Positions 17,241-25,788 of a stretch of 64,000 nt of DNA are shown one piece after another. The translations under genes were made by a program, and so were the position numbers. Position 1 is the stretch's first letter, and the number at the start of each line of letters is the position of its first letter. The stretch comes from an uncultured Bacteroidales bacterium (GTDB lineage: Bacteria; Bacteroidota; Bacteroidia; Bacteroidales; FEN-979): contig CAJAUM010000089.1 in the NCBI GenBank assembly GCA_903945175.1, positions 1 through 64,000 of the forward strand. The letters are read 5' to 3'. Below the pieces are notes generated by a model, which saw only the letters and a program-made list of their open reading frames with translations, did no database searches and had not been told where the DNA came from.

Positions 17241-18305
17241 TTAATTTTTCAGCCAAAGGAGAAACAGGTTGTAACCAAGCGACAGCACCACCGCTCCTAC
17301 AAAAAGTCCGATGGTACCGAAACCGATGAATCCGCCAATGGCGCCCAGGAAAATTACCAGCATTGGAACAGGTGCGCCTCGTCCAAGCATCAATGGTTTC
17401 AGCACATTATCAATCACAAGCAGCGGAGCGCACCAAATGGTCAGGAGGATGGCCGTCAATGTACCAAGCTTCAGAAATGCATAGATCAACACCCCGATCA
17501 CGACTGGTCCAACGCCAATCTGCACAATGGCCATCACGAAACCGATGAGGGCCCACAAACCGGCTCCCGGAATACCGGCAACCAAAAAACCAAGACCCGC
17601 AAGAAATGCCTGCAGGAAGGCGATCCCAAGGATACCGCGCGCTACGTTACGGATGGTGATTTCAGCATTGGAAACTGTTTCAATCCCTTTGGGGCCCATC
17701 AGCCTGACTGCGATTCTGCGCGTTGTCTCTGCTCCAGCATTGGCAAATACCAGGAATATTCCTGATATGATAATCGAAACGAGGAACATCAGAACACCAA
17801 CTCCGGCATTTGTAAGGGCAGACAAGAACCAGCTGAGCCCTGCCATGAGTTGAGGTTTATACTCTTGTACGACCCCTGCAAGGTTGTCGGAGGCATTAAC
17901 CCACTGTGCATGCACAGTCGCACCAACCAGGGGCCATTCCTTGACGGAGTCGGGAGGCGGAGGAATCAGGCTCTGGCCTGTTGTCATGAACTCCTTCACA
18001 AATTTTACCGCATCAGACAGAGAACCACCAAGCAAAAGGATTGGCACCAGGATGATAGCCAACAATAAAAGAGTCACCAGCGCTGCTGCAAGTTTGGTCC
18101 GGTTTCCAAGCCATGATTTCAACATAGCGAAGAGCGGATATACTGCTACCGCAAGAATGATCCCCCATAGCGTGATCATCATAAATGGGTGAATGATCAT
18201 GAAGCACCAAGCAACCAATCCCAGTGCAAGGCCAACTTTGATGGCGACCTCCAAACTTTTCTTTACATAATCGTGATCACCTGCTGGCGTGTTAGGCTGC
18301 TCCAT
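17241..18305 (-). CDS. AI-2E family (UPF0118) membrane transporter
   Basis: A 354-residue permease with about eight transmembrane helices: two pairs in the N-terminal third, a soluble stretch around 110-160, then four or more helices ending at the C-terminus. The pattern L-A-F-L-Q-A-F-L-A-G-L-G-F near 220-232 and the G-x-x-x-P-V-x-I-G-V-L motif near 265 are typical. Family members include TqsA and sodium/proton antiporters, so the substrate cannot be assigned. It is divergent from hypD and followed on the same strand by the barrel protein gene. Confidence 0.85.
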   Translation of the reverse strand: MEQPNTPAGDHDYVKKSLEVAIKVGLALGLVAWCFMIIHPFMMITLWGIILAVAVYPLFAMLKSWLGNRTKLAAALVTLLLLAIILVPILLLGGSLSDAVKFVKEFMTTGQSLIPPPPDSVKEWPLVGATVHAQWVNASDNLAGVVQEYKPQLMAGLSWFLSALTNAGVGVLMFLVSIIISGIFLVFANAGAETTRRIAVRLMGPKGIETVSNAEITIRNVARGILGIAFLQAFLAGLGFLVAGIPGAGLWALIGFVMAIVQIGVGPVVIGVLIYAFLKLGTLTAILLTIWCAPLLVIDNVLKPLMLGRGAPVPMLVIFLGAIGGFIGFGTIGLFVGAVVLSLGYNLFLLWLKN

Positions 18306-18385
18306 TGTCTAATTTTTGTTCAAATTTATGATAAATGTTTATTGATCTTTCATCTCGTTCAAAAAAAGAAATTCAGAAATTTCGA

Positions 18386-18393
18386 TATCTTTG
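18386..18393 (+). promoter_or_regulatory. -7-type element directly before hypD
   Basis: TATCTTTG is an exact TAnnTTTG match ending four bases before the ATG at 18398. Transcription from it would begin at about the start codon, which would make the hypD mRNA leaderless or nearly so. No convincing -33 TTTG was found. Confidence 0.4.
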
Positions 18394-18397
18394 TGAC

Positions 18398-20776
18398 ATG
18401 ACAGACCGTATAAAAATTCTGCGTGAGAGCAGCCTTAAGGCGACTAACCGAATTTCGGCCGAAAGGGCATTGCTGGTGACTGAATTTTATCAGACCGGGA
18501 TTGATCGTGAAGTATCTGTTCCTGTGATGCGCGCCATGACGCTCGATCATATTCTCTCCTACAAAGAACTTTGTTATAACCCGGGAGAATTGATTGTCGG
18601 GGAGCGCGGTCCTGCCCCCAAAGCCTGCCCTACCTATCCCGAAATTTGCCTGCATTCGCCGGAAGACTTGGATATTCTGGATAAAAGGAGGAAAGTATCC
18701 TTTAAAGTTAATGCTGCAACCAAAAAGATTTACGTTGAAACGATCATCCCATTCTGGAAAGATAAAAGTAACCGCGACCGGGTGATGCAGTCGGTGCCCC
18801 CGGAATGGCTGGATGCTTACAAAGCCGGTGTTTTTACAGAATTCCAGGAGCAGCGTGGTCCGGGACATACTGTGGCTGGTGATAAGATATTTCGCAAAGG
18901 GATGGTTGATTTGATCAACGAAATCAAGTTTACGAGATCTGCCATCGATTGGATGAATGACCCGCTCAGCCTTGCCAGGGAAGAGGAGCTGAAGGCCATG
19001 GAAATTGCTGCAAATGCGGTGATCCGATTTGCAGAGCGATATGCCATTTATCTGGAAGATTTGGCTCTCCGGATTCCTGAAACACGTCACGCGTCACCCG
19101 TCACGCGTCACGAACTAACAGAGCTTGCCCGTATCTGCCGCCGTGTTCCAGCCCATGCTCCGCAGACCTTTCATGAAGCATTGCAATATTACTGGTTTGT
19201 GCATCTTTGTGTGATCACTGAGCTTAACCCATGGGATTCATTCAACCCGGGAAGGCTCGATCAGCATCTCTATCCGTTTTACAAAAGAGAGGTCGACCAG
19301 GGGACCCTCACGAGGGAAAAAGCAGTTGAAATCCTGGAGAGTTTCTGGATCAAATTCAACAACCACCCGGCTCCGCCAAAGGTGGGCGTTACGGCCCAGG
19401 AGAGCAATACCTATACAGACTTTTCCCTTATCAACCTGGGAGGCCTGAAGGCAGATGGAACCGATGCGGTAAATGAAATGACCTTTATCCTGCTGGATGT
19501 GATCGAGGAGATGCGGTTGCTGCAACCCAGCTCGATGGTGCAGGTGAGCAAGAAAAACCCCGACAGCCTTATCCACCGCACAATGGAGATTACTAAAACA
19601 GGTTTCGGGCAACCCTCCTATTTCAACACCGATGCCATTATACAGGAGCTGGTACGACAAGGCAAGGATCTTGCGGATGCCAGGAATGGAGGAGCCAGCG
19701 GATGTGTTGAGGCAGGAGCATTCGGAACTGAAGCCTATATCCTCAGCGGTTATTTCAACATCCCGAAAGTCCTTGAAATTACCCTTCACAATGGCTTTGA
19801 TCCGCGCACCGGGAAGCAGATTGGCCCTGCTACCGGAAATCCGGAGCAATTCAAATCGTACGAAGATCTGATGGCTGCATTTAACACCCAATTGCGCCAT
19901 TTTATTGATATCAAGATCAAGGGAAACAACATCATCGCACAAATTTTCGCCCGCCATCTTCCGGTTCCGTTTCTTTCGCTGATCATCGATGACTGTATTA
20001 CCAAAGGTGTTGATTATAATGCCGGCGGAGCCAGATATAACACGACCTATATCCAGGGAGTCGGTCTTGGAACAATCACCGATGCCTTGACCGCCCTCAA
20101 ATACCATGTGTTCGACAACAAATCCATCTCCATGAAGGGGATGATAATGGCTTTATCCAACGATTTCAAGGATTTTGAAGAATTCCATGTCGACCTGGTT
20201 TATTCGACCCCGAAATATGGCAATGATAACGATTATGCGGATAACCAGGCCCGTGAGGTATTTGAATCCTACTACAACTGTGTCAACGGCAGGCCAAATG
20301 CCCTCGGTGGAACCCATCGCATCAACCTGCTGCCAACCACCTGCCATGTTTATTTCGGCAGTGTAATCGGTGCACTTCCTGACGGAAGGAAAGCGAAACA
20401 GCCTTTATCCGAAGGCATCTCTCCTGTTCAGGGCGCTGATCGCAAGGGTCCAACAGCTGTGCTGAAATCGGCCGCAAAGATCGACCACCTTCGTACGGGA
20501 GGGACATTGCTAAATCAGAAATTTTCTCCTGAATTTTTTGATGGCGCCGACAGCATAAACAAACTTACAGCCCTTATCCGTTCCTATTTCCGGATGGATG
20601 GACATCATATCCAATTCAACGTGGTATCGGCCGATACCCTGCGTGATGCACAAAAAAATCCTGAAAAACACCGCGACCTGATTGTGCGGGTAGCTGGTTA
20701 TAGTGATTATTTCAATGACCTTGGAGAAGATCTTCAGAATGAGATCATTTTGAGAACGGAACAAGGATCATTTTAA
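18398..20776 (+). CDS. hypD: Glycyl-radical dehydratase, probable trans-4-hydroxy-L-proline dehydratase
   Basis: HypD removes water from trans-4-hydroxy-L-proline to give pyrroline-5-carboxylate, letting anaerobes use collagen-type protein. The protein has 792 residues from the ATG at 18398. The frame is open to 18335, but the ATG matches the family start M-T-D-R-I-K-x-L-R. Catalytic elements: S-G-C436-V-E438 (thiyl Cys and base Glu) and the glycyl-radical loop R-V-A-G767-Y-S near the C-terminus. Both positions are within two residues of those I recall for Clostridioides difficile HypD, and the flanks (A-P-T-Y-P-E-I-C, T-E-L-N-x-W-D, L-Q-P-S-S) and the ending R-T-E-Q also agree. A 7-bp repeat inserted in frame at 19082-19112 adds a T-R-H-A-S-P-V-T-R-H segment. 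Other GRE dehydratases are possible but fit less well. Confidence 0.82.
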   Translation: MTDRIKILRESSLKATNRISAERALLVTEFYQTGIDREVSVPVMRAMTLDHILSYKELCYNPGELIVGERGPAPKACPTYPEICLHSPEDLDILDKRRKVSFKVNAATKKIYVETIIPFWKDKSNRDRVMQSVPPEWLDAYKAGVFTEFQEQRGPGHTVAGDKIFRKGMVDLINEIKFTRSAIDWMNDPLSLAREEELKAMEIAANAVIRFAERYAIYLEDLALRIPETRHASPVTRHELTELARICRRVPAHAPQTFHEALQYYWFVHLCVITELNPWDSFNPGRLDQHLYPFYKREVDQGTLTREKAVEILESFWIKFNNHPAPPKVGVTAQESNTYTDFSLINLGGLKADGTDAVNEMTFILLDVIEEMRLLQPSSMVQVSKKNPDSLIHRTMEITKTGFGQPSYFNTDAIIQELVRQGKDLADARNGGASGCVEAGAFGTEAYILSGYFNIPKVLEITLHNGFDPRTGKQIGPATGNPEQFKSYEDLMAAFNTQLRHFIDIKIKGNNIIAQIFARHLPVPFLSLIIDDCITKGVDYNAGGARYNTTYIQGVGLGTITDALTALKYHVFDNKSISMKGMIMALSNDFKDFEEFHVDLVYSTPKYGNDNDYADNQAREVFESYYNCVNGRPNALGGTHRINLLPTTCHVYFGSVIGALPDGRKAKQPLSEGISPVQGADRKGPTAVLKSAAKIDHLRTGGTLLNQKFSPEFFDGADSINKLTALIRSYFRMDGHHIQFNVVSADTLRDAQKNPEKHRDLIVRVAGYSDYFNDLGEDLQNEIILRTEQGSF
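19082..19112 (+). repeat. In-frame heptamer repeat inside hypD
   Basis: Four copies of a CGTCACG-type unit (period 7, consensus ACGCGTC) lie within the coding sequence. Three units make 21 bases, so the frame is kept and T-R-H recurs seven residues apart. The unit shares the GTCA core and period with the intergenic AATGACN tracts. Confidence 0.8.
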
Positions 20777-20782
20777 CCAAAT

Positions 20783-23191
20783 ATGTATATGAAAAAAACG
20801 TTTTACCTGTTCCTGGTCTGCTTGATTCTCGCTCCTGTATGGATCAGCGCCCAATCGGATTCCCCTGTGTTTGCCGGAAAAGTTAAATCTGTTCTCCAAA
20901 AGGAACATTCGGTGCAGGTGAAGACAGAAAATGGCTTTGCGGAAATTTATCTCTATTCCCCTACCGTGATTCGGGTGCGCATTAACCGGACAGAACCAAA
21001 GGACTATTTCTCCCATGCGGTGATCCAGTCACCTGTGGCAGGCTACAAAGTGACATCAGATCACCCCGATTCCTTAATTATGGCCACCGATTCGCTGAAG
21101 ATCATCCTCTTCAAGAACCCCTTCAGGGTTGTCGTTAAAACGCTTCATGGGAATGTGATCTCTGAAGATTATGCAGCACTTCCCGTATCATGGCTTGGAA
21201 CTGAGGTAACCTGCTACAAAAAAATGTTCGCGGATGAGAAATTTCTCGGATTGGGAGAAAAGACCGGAAACCTCGATAAGCGTGGGAATTCCTTTGAAAA
21301 CTGGAATTCAGATGTTCCTGCCTATGCCACCAACCTCGATCCGCTGTACCAGAGTATTCCGTTCTTTATCGGTATTCATGGAAAAGAAACCTACGGTATC
21401 TTCCTTGATAATACCTACAGAACGAAATTCAACTTTGGGGCATCTACCGATGAACAGTTCAGCAGTTTCTCTGCGGCGGATGGTGAAATGAACTATTATC
21501 TTTTCGGCGCATCCAGTGTTGCCGGGATCATCAGGGATTACACATGGCTTACCGGAAGAATGAACATGCCGCCATACTGGAGTCTTGGTTATCAGCAATC
21601 GCGCTGGAGCTACTTCCCCGAATCGCAGGTGATGCATATTGCACAACAATTCCGGGACAAGCAAATCCCCTGTGATGTCATTTATCTTGATATCGATTAC
21701 ATGGATGCTTACAAGATCTTTACCTGGAACAAAGATCGGTTTCCTCAACCAAAGGCGATGATCGACAAGCTGAACGGCATGGGCTTTCACGTTGCAACCA
21801 TTGTCGACCCGGGGATCAAGGTCGAAAAGGGGTATTTTGCCTATGATGAGGGCGTCGCAAACCATTACTTTGCAAAATATCCGGATGGAAGCAATTATAT
21901 CGGGAGTGTTTGGCCTGGTCGCTGCCATTTTCCCGATTTCACCAACAGCGCCGTACGGAAATGGTGGGGCGCTTCGTTTAACAGGCTTGCTGATGCAGGG
22001 GTCGAAGGCTTCTGGAACGACATGAACGAACCCTCCGCCTGGGGTCAGAGCATCCCGAACATCATTCAGTTTGATTTTGAAGGGCGTAAAGGTTCAATCA
22101 CCAAGGCTCACAACATCTATGGATTGGAAATGTCTCGTGCCACCTTTGAAGGTACAAGCCTGCTTTTAAAGGGTAAACGCCCATTCATACTCACCCGTGC
22201 CGGTTATGCCGGGATACAGCGCTATTCAGCCGTGTGGACCGGCGATAACGATGCCACTGATGACCACATGTTGCTTTCGGCACGCATGGTAACCGGACTG
22301 GGGCTTTCAGGTGTTTCGTTTACGGGTCCGGATGTCGGCGGGTTCATAGGCAATCCTTCAGAGCAATTGTATACCCGCTGGATGTCGATGGGCGTTTACA
22401 CCCCCTTTTTCCGGAACCATTCGGCCTGGGATACCAAAAGCAAGGAACCATGGTCGTTCGGGCCCAACGTGGAGCGTATGGTGAAGGAGATGATCGAACA
22501 GCGTTACCGCTTGCTGCCATACATCTATGCTGCATTCAATGAATCAGCCATAAGCGGACTGCCCGTAGCGCGCAGTCTGGCGATCAACTATACCTTCGAT
22601 GAAAAGGTGTACTGGTGGAAATACCAAAATGAATATCTTTTCGGAGACAACCTCCTGGTTGCGCCTGTTTCATGCAACCAGCAGGCAGCTTCTGTTTACC
22701 TGCCCCAAGGCGGCTGGTACCGCCTTAGCAGCGGCGAATACTACAAGGGAAACTCAGAGGTAGTTGTAAATGCCCCTTTGAATGATCTTCCCGTTTTTGT
22801 AAAAGCATCGGGTATCATCCCCATGCAGTCAGATATCCAATTTACCGCCCAGAAACCATCACCTACCCTGGAATTGCACATTTACAATGGTGAAAAGCCG
22901 AACAGCTTTACCTATTATGAGGATGACGGCCAGACATATCAGTTTGAAAACGGGCAGTTTTACCGCAGAATGATCACATTTGACCCATTAAATAAAACGA
23001 TCCGATTAGCAAAACCTGAAGGAGCATTTACAACAAAATTTACAACTTTCAGGCTGGTTTTGCACGCATTTGATGATGTAATGTCCGTCAAATCAAATGG
23101 AAAGGATTATTCTGTCAAACTTAAGTCAACCAAAGCGCGCTTCGTGGAAATTCCGGTAAGCAGTGAAACCATGGTTATCAGCTACCAATGA
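20783..23191 (+). CDS. Secreted GH31 alpha-glucosidase/alpha-xylosidase
   Basis: A retaining alpha-glycosidase of 802 residues. A signal peptide ends near residue 24 (W-I-S-A-Q). An N-terminal beta-sandwich (galactose-mutarotase-like) precedes the TIM barrel. The nucleophile Asp413 is in G-F-W-N-D-M-N-E-P, the GH31 hallmark, and the acid/base Asp488 in V-W-T-G-D-N. The C-terminus carries a proximal beta domain and a DUF5110-like domain. Either of two in-frame ATGs (20783 or 20789) could be the start. It starts six bases after hypD and its stop overlaps the next gene (ATGA), so hypD, this gene and the transglutaminase gene may form one transcript, although no functional link is evident. Confidence 0.93.
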   Translation: MYMKKTFYLFLVCLILAPVWISAQSDSPVFAGKVKSVLQKEHSVQVKTENGFAEIYLYSPTVIRVRINRTEPKDYFSHAVIQSPVAGYKVTSDHPDSLIMATDSLKIILFKNPFRVVVKTLHGNVISEDYAALPVSWLGTEVTCYKKMFADEKFLGLGEKTGNLDKRGNSFENWNSDVPAYATNLDPLYQSIPFFIGIHGKETYGIFLDNTYRTKFNFGASTDEQFSSFSAADGEMNYYLFGASSVAGIIRDYTWLTGRMNMPPYWSLGYQQSRWSYFPESQVMHIAQQFRDKQIPCDVIYLDIDYMDAYKIFTWNKDRFPQPKAMIDKLNGMGFHVATIVDPGIKVEKGYFAYDEGVANHYFAKYPDGSNYIGSVWPGRCHFPDFTNSAVRKWWGASFNRLADAGVEGFWNDMNEPSAWGQSIPNIIQFDFEGRKGSITKAHNIYGLEMSRATFEGTSLLLKGKRPFILTRAGYAGIQRYSAVWTGDNDATDDHMLLSARMVTGLGLSGVSFTGPDVGGFIGNPSEQLYTRWMSMGVYTPFFRNHSAWDTKSKEPWSFGPNVERMVKEMIEQRYRLLPYIYAAFNESAISGLPVARSLAINYTFDEKVYWWKYQNEYLFGDNLLVAPVSCNQQAASVYLPQGGWYRLSSGEYYKGNSEVVVNAPLNDLPVFVKASGIIPMQSDIQFTAQKPSPTLELHIYNGEKPNSFTYYEDDGQTYQFENGQFYRRMITFDPLNKTIRLAKPEGAFTTKFTTFRLVLHAFDDVMSVKSNGKDYSVKLKSTKARFVEIPVSSETMVISYQ

Positions 23192-25782
23192 AAAAGACGA
23201 TCTACCTGGTGATCCTGTTGGTGTTAATCACTGCTTCATGCAGCGAAAACCATTTTATTACCGACAAATCCTACCGTAGAAAAGTAGAAATTCAGTTCGA
23301 ATCTCAAAAGGAGTTGGCAAAAAACCGCGCCGAACAGCTCTTCGGTGTCTTTAATACAGGTTTGTCCACGCGCGAAACGGAGGCGCTGAAATTTCTTTAT
23401 GCATACAGTTCTTTGAATGATCTGGCCGATTATAACGGTGATTTCTTTCTGCAGAATGTCCGCTCATCGTTTGCAGCCCGGGATACCTTTAATTGGGGAA
23501 AAACCGTGCCTGAAAACCTGTTTCGTCATTTTGTACTGCCTGTGAGGGTGAACAATGAAAACCTGGACTCCTCAAGATGGGTATTCATGGCCGAACTGAA
23601 AGACCGGGTTAAGAAACTTTCAATGAAAGATGCCGTATTGGAAGTCAACCACTGGTGCCACGAAAAGGTCACCTATCGTGCTTCTGACGGTCGGACCTCC
23701 TCTCCCCTTGCATCGGTAAATACGGCCTGGGGCCGTTGTGGAGAAGAATCGACGTTTACAGTGGCTGCGTTACGTTCTGTTGGAATTCCGGCCAGGCAAT
23801 GTTACACACCGCGTTGGGCCCACAGCGATGATAACCATGCCTGGGTTGAAGTTTGGGTTGATGGCACATGGCACTTTATCGGTGCCTGTGAACCGGAGGC
23901 CGACCTTGATCTCGCCTGGTTTACCGCACCGGCCAAAAGGGCGATGCTTGTCAATACGACAGTTTTTGGAGATTATGAAGGTACCGAAGAGGTCTTGCAG
24001 AAAGATCCGCTGTTCACCAGGATCAATGTTCTCCAAAATTACGCCCCGGTTAAAAAAGTGTATGCACTCGTCACCGATGCCCACAATCAGGCTGTTGACA
24101 GCGCATCGGTCGAATTTCAGCTGTACAATTATGCAGAATTTTACCCGCTTTACAAAACATCGACAGCCCCTGATGGCCTTTGTTCCTTTATCACCGGATA
24201 TGGGGATCTTGTTGTGTGGGCTGCCAAAGACGGAAAATATGGCTTTCAAAAGCTGGATGTACGGAAAACAGATACCGTCATTGTAAAATTAAATTTCGAA
24301 CCCGGAATGGTTGCCAGCATGGAGTTCGACCTGGTTCCGCCCGCCGCAGCCGTCATCAATGCATCTGTAAGCGATTTGGTGAGACAAAGAAACAGCGACA
24401 GGCTTGCGTTCGAAGACAAGCTCAGGGGCGGCTATGAGTCTACCTTTATCGACTCGTCAAAAAGCGCCCGCTTTGCCAAATTGGTGAATCTGGATTCGGA
24501 CACCCTCTGGGGTTATCTGAATAAAAGCCGGGGAAACTGGCGCCTGCTAACTGCTTTTATAACCCAGACAGGGCTCTCCGGAAAATCACTCCTATTCCCA
24601 ATCCTTGAAAATATTTCGGAAAAAGACCTCCGGGATATCGACACGGCTGTTCTTTCAGATCTGGTGAACCATGCATTAACATATTCAGCGCTTACCTCAA
24701 ACAGGGAGGAGTTTGAAAAATATGTTCTCTCTCCAAGGGTGGATAATGAATGGCTAAAGCCCTTCAGGCTGTTTTTTCAATCCAATTTCGATGCGGGTTT
24801 TATCAAAGATGCGCGAAAAGATCCGATGAAGATTGCCAACTGGCTTCGCGACAATGTAGCATTGAACAAAACCGCCAATTATAGCCGTGCTCCCATAACG
24901 CCTGTTGGCGTGTATGAGATGAAGGCCGCTGACGGTCATTCTGTCGATCTGTGTTTTGTGGCCATATGCCGGAGTTTTGGCATTGGCGCCCGGCTCGATC
25001 CATCCACCAAAATTCCGGTGTTTCTGACCGATGGCAAATGGAATGAAGCATACCTATACGATAAAAAGGAGCATGCCGGCGCAAAAGGAGCTGTGACCCT
25101 TACCAACCCGTCCTCAAACAGCAAGAAACCGGAATACACAACAAACTACACCTTGGAAGAATTTAAAGAGGGCTTTTTCCGCACCCTTGATTACGAAGCG
25201 AGTTCGTTGGTTCAGAATTATCCCTGCACCATCGAAGTTCCGGCTGGCCCTTGTATGCTGGTTACAGGAAACAGGCTGACGGATGGCACCGTGATTTCGC
25301 AATTGAAGATTTTTGAAGTGAAAGCGGGTGAATCGACCTCTCAATCGATTGTCCTTCGAAAAAACCAGCTTCCTTTACCGGAATACGGAAAGATAAACCC
25401 GGCGCTTTTCAGCGATGTGATCAGCTCCGGTAGGATCATAGCGTGGATCGATCCTGATAAGGAGCCGACCAAACACCTGCTGGCCGATCTGAGGCAAAAG
25501 AAAAATGATTTTGATCAATGGAAAGGAAGGCTTGTCATGGTTTTTCCGACGGAAGAACAGATGAAATCCTTCGTGGCCAAAGAAGCAACCCTGCTGCCTG
25601 CGATTGTTAGCTATTCTTTTCAGTCAACCTTTCCCGTGAGGCCATCCGACCTCAGGGTCAAAACAGGGGAATTGAAGAGCTTTCCAGTTGTGATCTACAT
25701 CAATCCCAAAGGAGTTATAAACTATCTTTCGGAAGGATACAAGATCGGGATCTGTGAAGAACTGCTTACATTAATTAAATAA
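23188..25782 (+). CDS. Transglutaminase-like lipoprotein with C-terminal thioredoxin-like domain
   Basis: An 864-residue lipoprotein (lipobox L-I-T-A-S-C18). The transglutaminase core has Cys184 in G-R-C-G-E-E-S and His217 in D-N-H-A-W-V-E-V-W. The usual Asp of the triad is not obvious: the aligned position reads G-A-C-E-P-E, so Glu may substitute. After the core comes an Ig-like or carboxypeptidase-regulatory-like beta domain, a long helical region, a second partial transglutaminase-like stretch (about 540-700), and a C-terminal thioredoxin-like domain without a C-x-x-C motif. Bacterial proteins of this type are often peptidases or amidases acting on envelope or food polymers; the substrate is unknown. 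It overlaps the GH31 gene by four bases. Confidence 0.8.
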   Translation: MKKTIYLVILLVLITASCSENHFITDKSYRRKVEIQFESQKELAKNRAEQLFGVFNTGLSTRETEALKFLYAYSSLNDLADYNGDFFLQNVRSSFAARDTFNWGKTVPENLFRHFVLPVRVNNENLDSSRWVFMAELKDRVKKLSMKDAVLEVNHWCHEKVTYRASDGRTSSPLASVNTAWGRCGEESTFTVAALRSVGIPARQCYTPRWAHSDDNHAWVEVWVDGTWHFIGACEPEADLDLAWFTAPAKRAMLVNTTVFGDYEGTEEVLQKDPLFTRINVLQNYAPVKKVYALVTDAHNQAVDSASVEFQLYNYAEFYPLYKTSTAPDGLCSFITGYGDLVVWAAKDGKYGFQKLDVRKTDTVIVKLNFEPGMVASMEFDLVPPAAAVINASVSDLVRQRNSDRLAFEDKLRGGYESTFIDSSKSARFAKLVNLDSDTLWGYLNKSRGNWRLLTAFITQTGLSGKSLLFPILENISEKDLRDIDTAVLSDLVNHALTYSALTSNREEFEKYVLSPRVDNEWLKPFRLFFQSNFDAGFIKDARKDPMKIANWLRDNVALNKTANYSRAPITPVGVYEMKAADGHSVDLCFVAICRSFGIGARLDPSTKIPVFLTDGKWNEAYLYDKKEHAGAKGAVTLTNPSSNSKKPEYTTNYTLEEFKEGFFRTLDYEASSLVQNYPCTIEVPAGPCMLVTGNRLTDGTVISQLKIFEVKAGESTSQSIVLRKNQLPLPEYGKINPALFSDVISSGRIIAWIDPDKEPTKHLLADLRQKKNDFDQWKGRLVMVFPTEEQMKSFVAKEATLLPAIVSYSFQSTFPVRPSDLRVKTGELKSFPVVIYINPKGVINYLSEGYKIGICEELLTLIK

Positions 25783-25788
25783 CTGCCC

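Noticed and set aside
19238-20107. Minus-strand open frame of 289 codons within hypD
   Set aside because: Antisense shadow of a conserved gene with catalytic motifs on the + strand; no signal, motif or start context.
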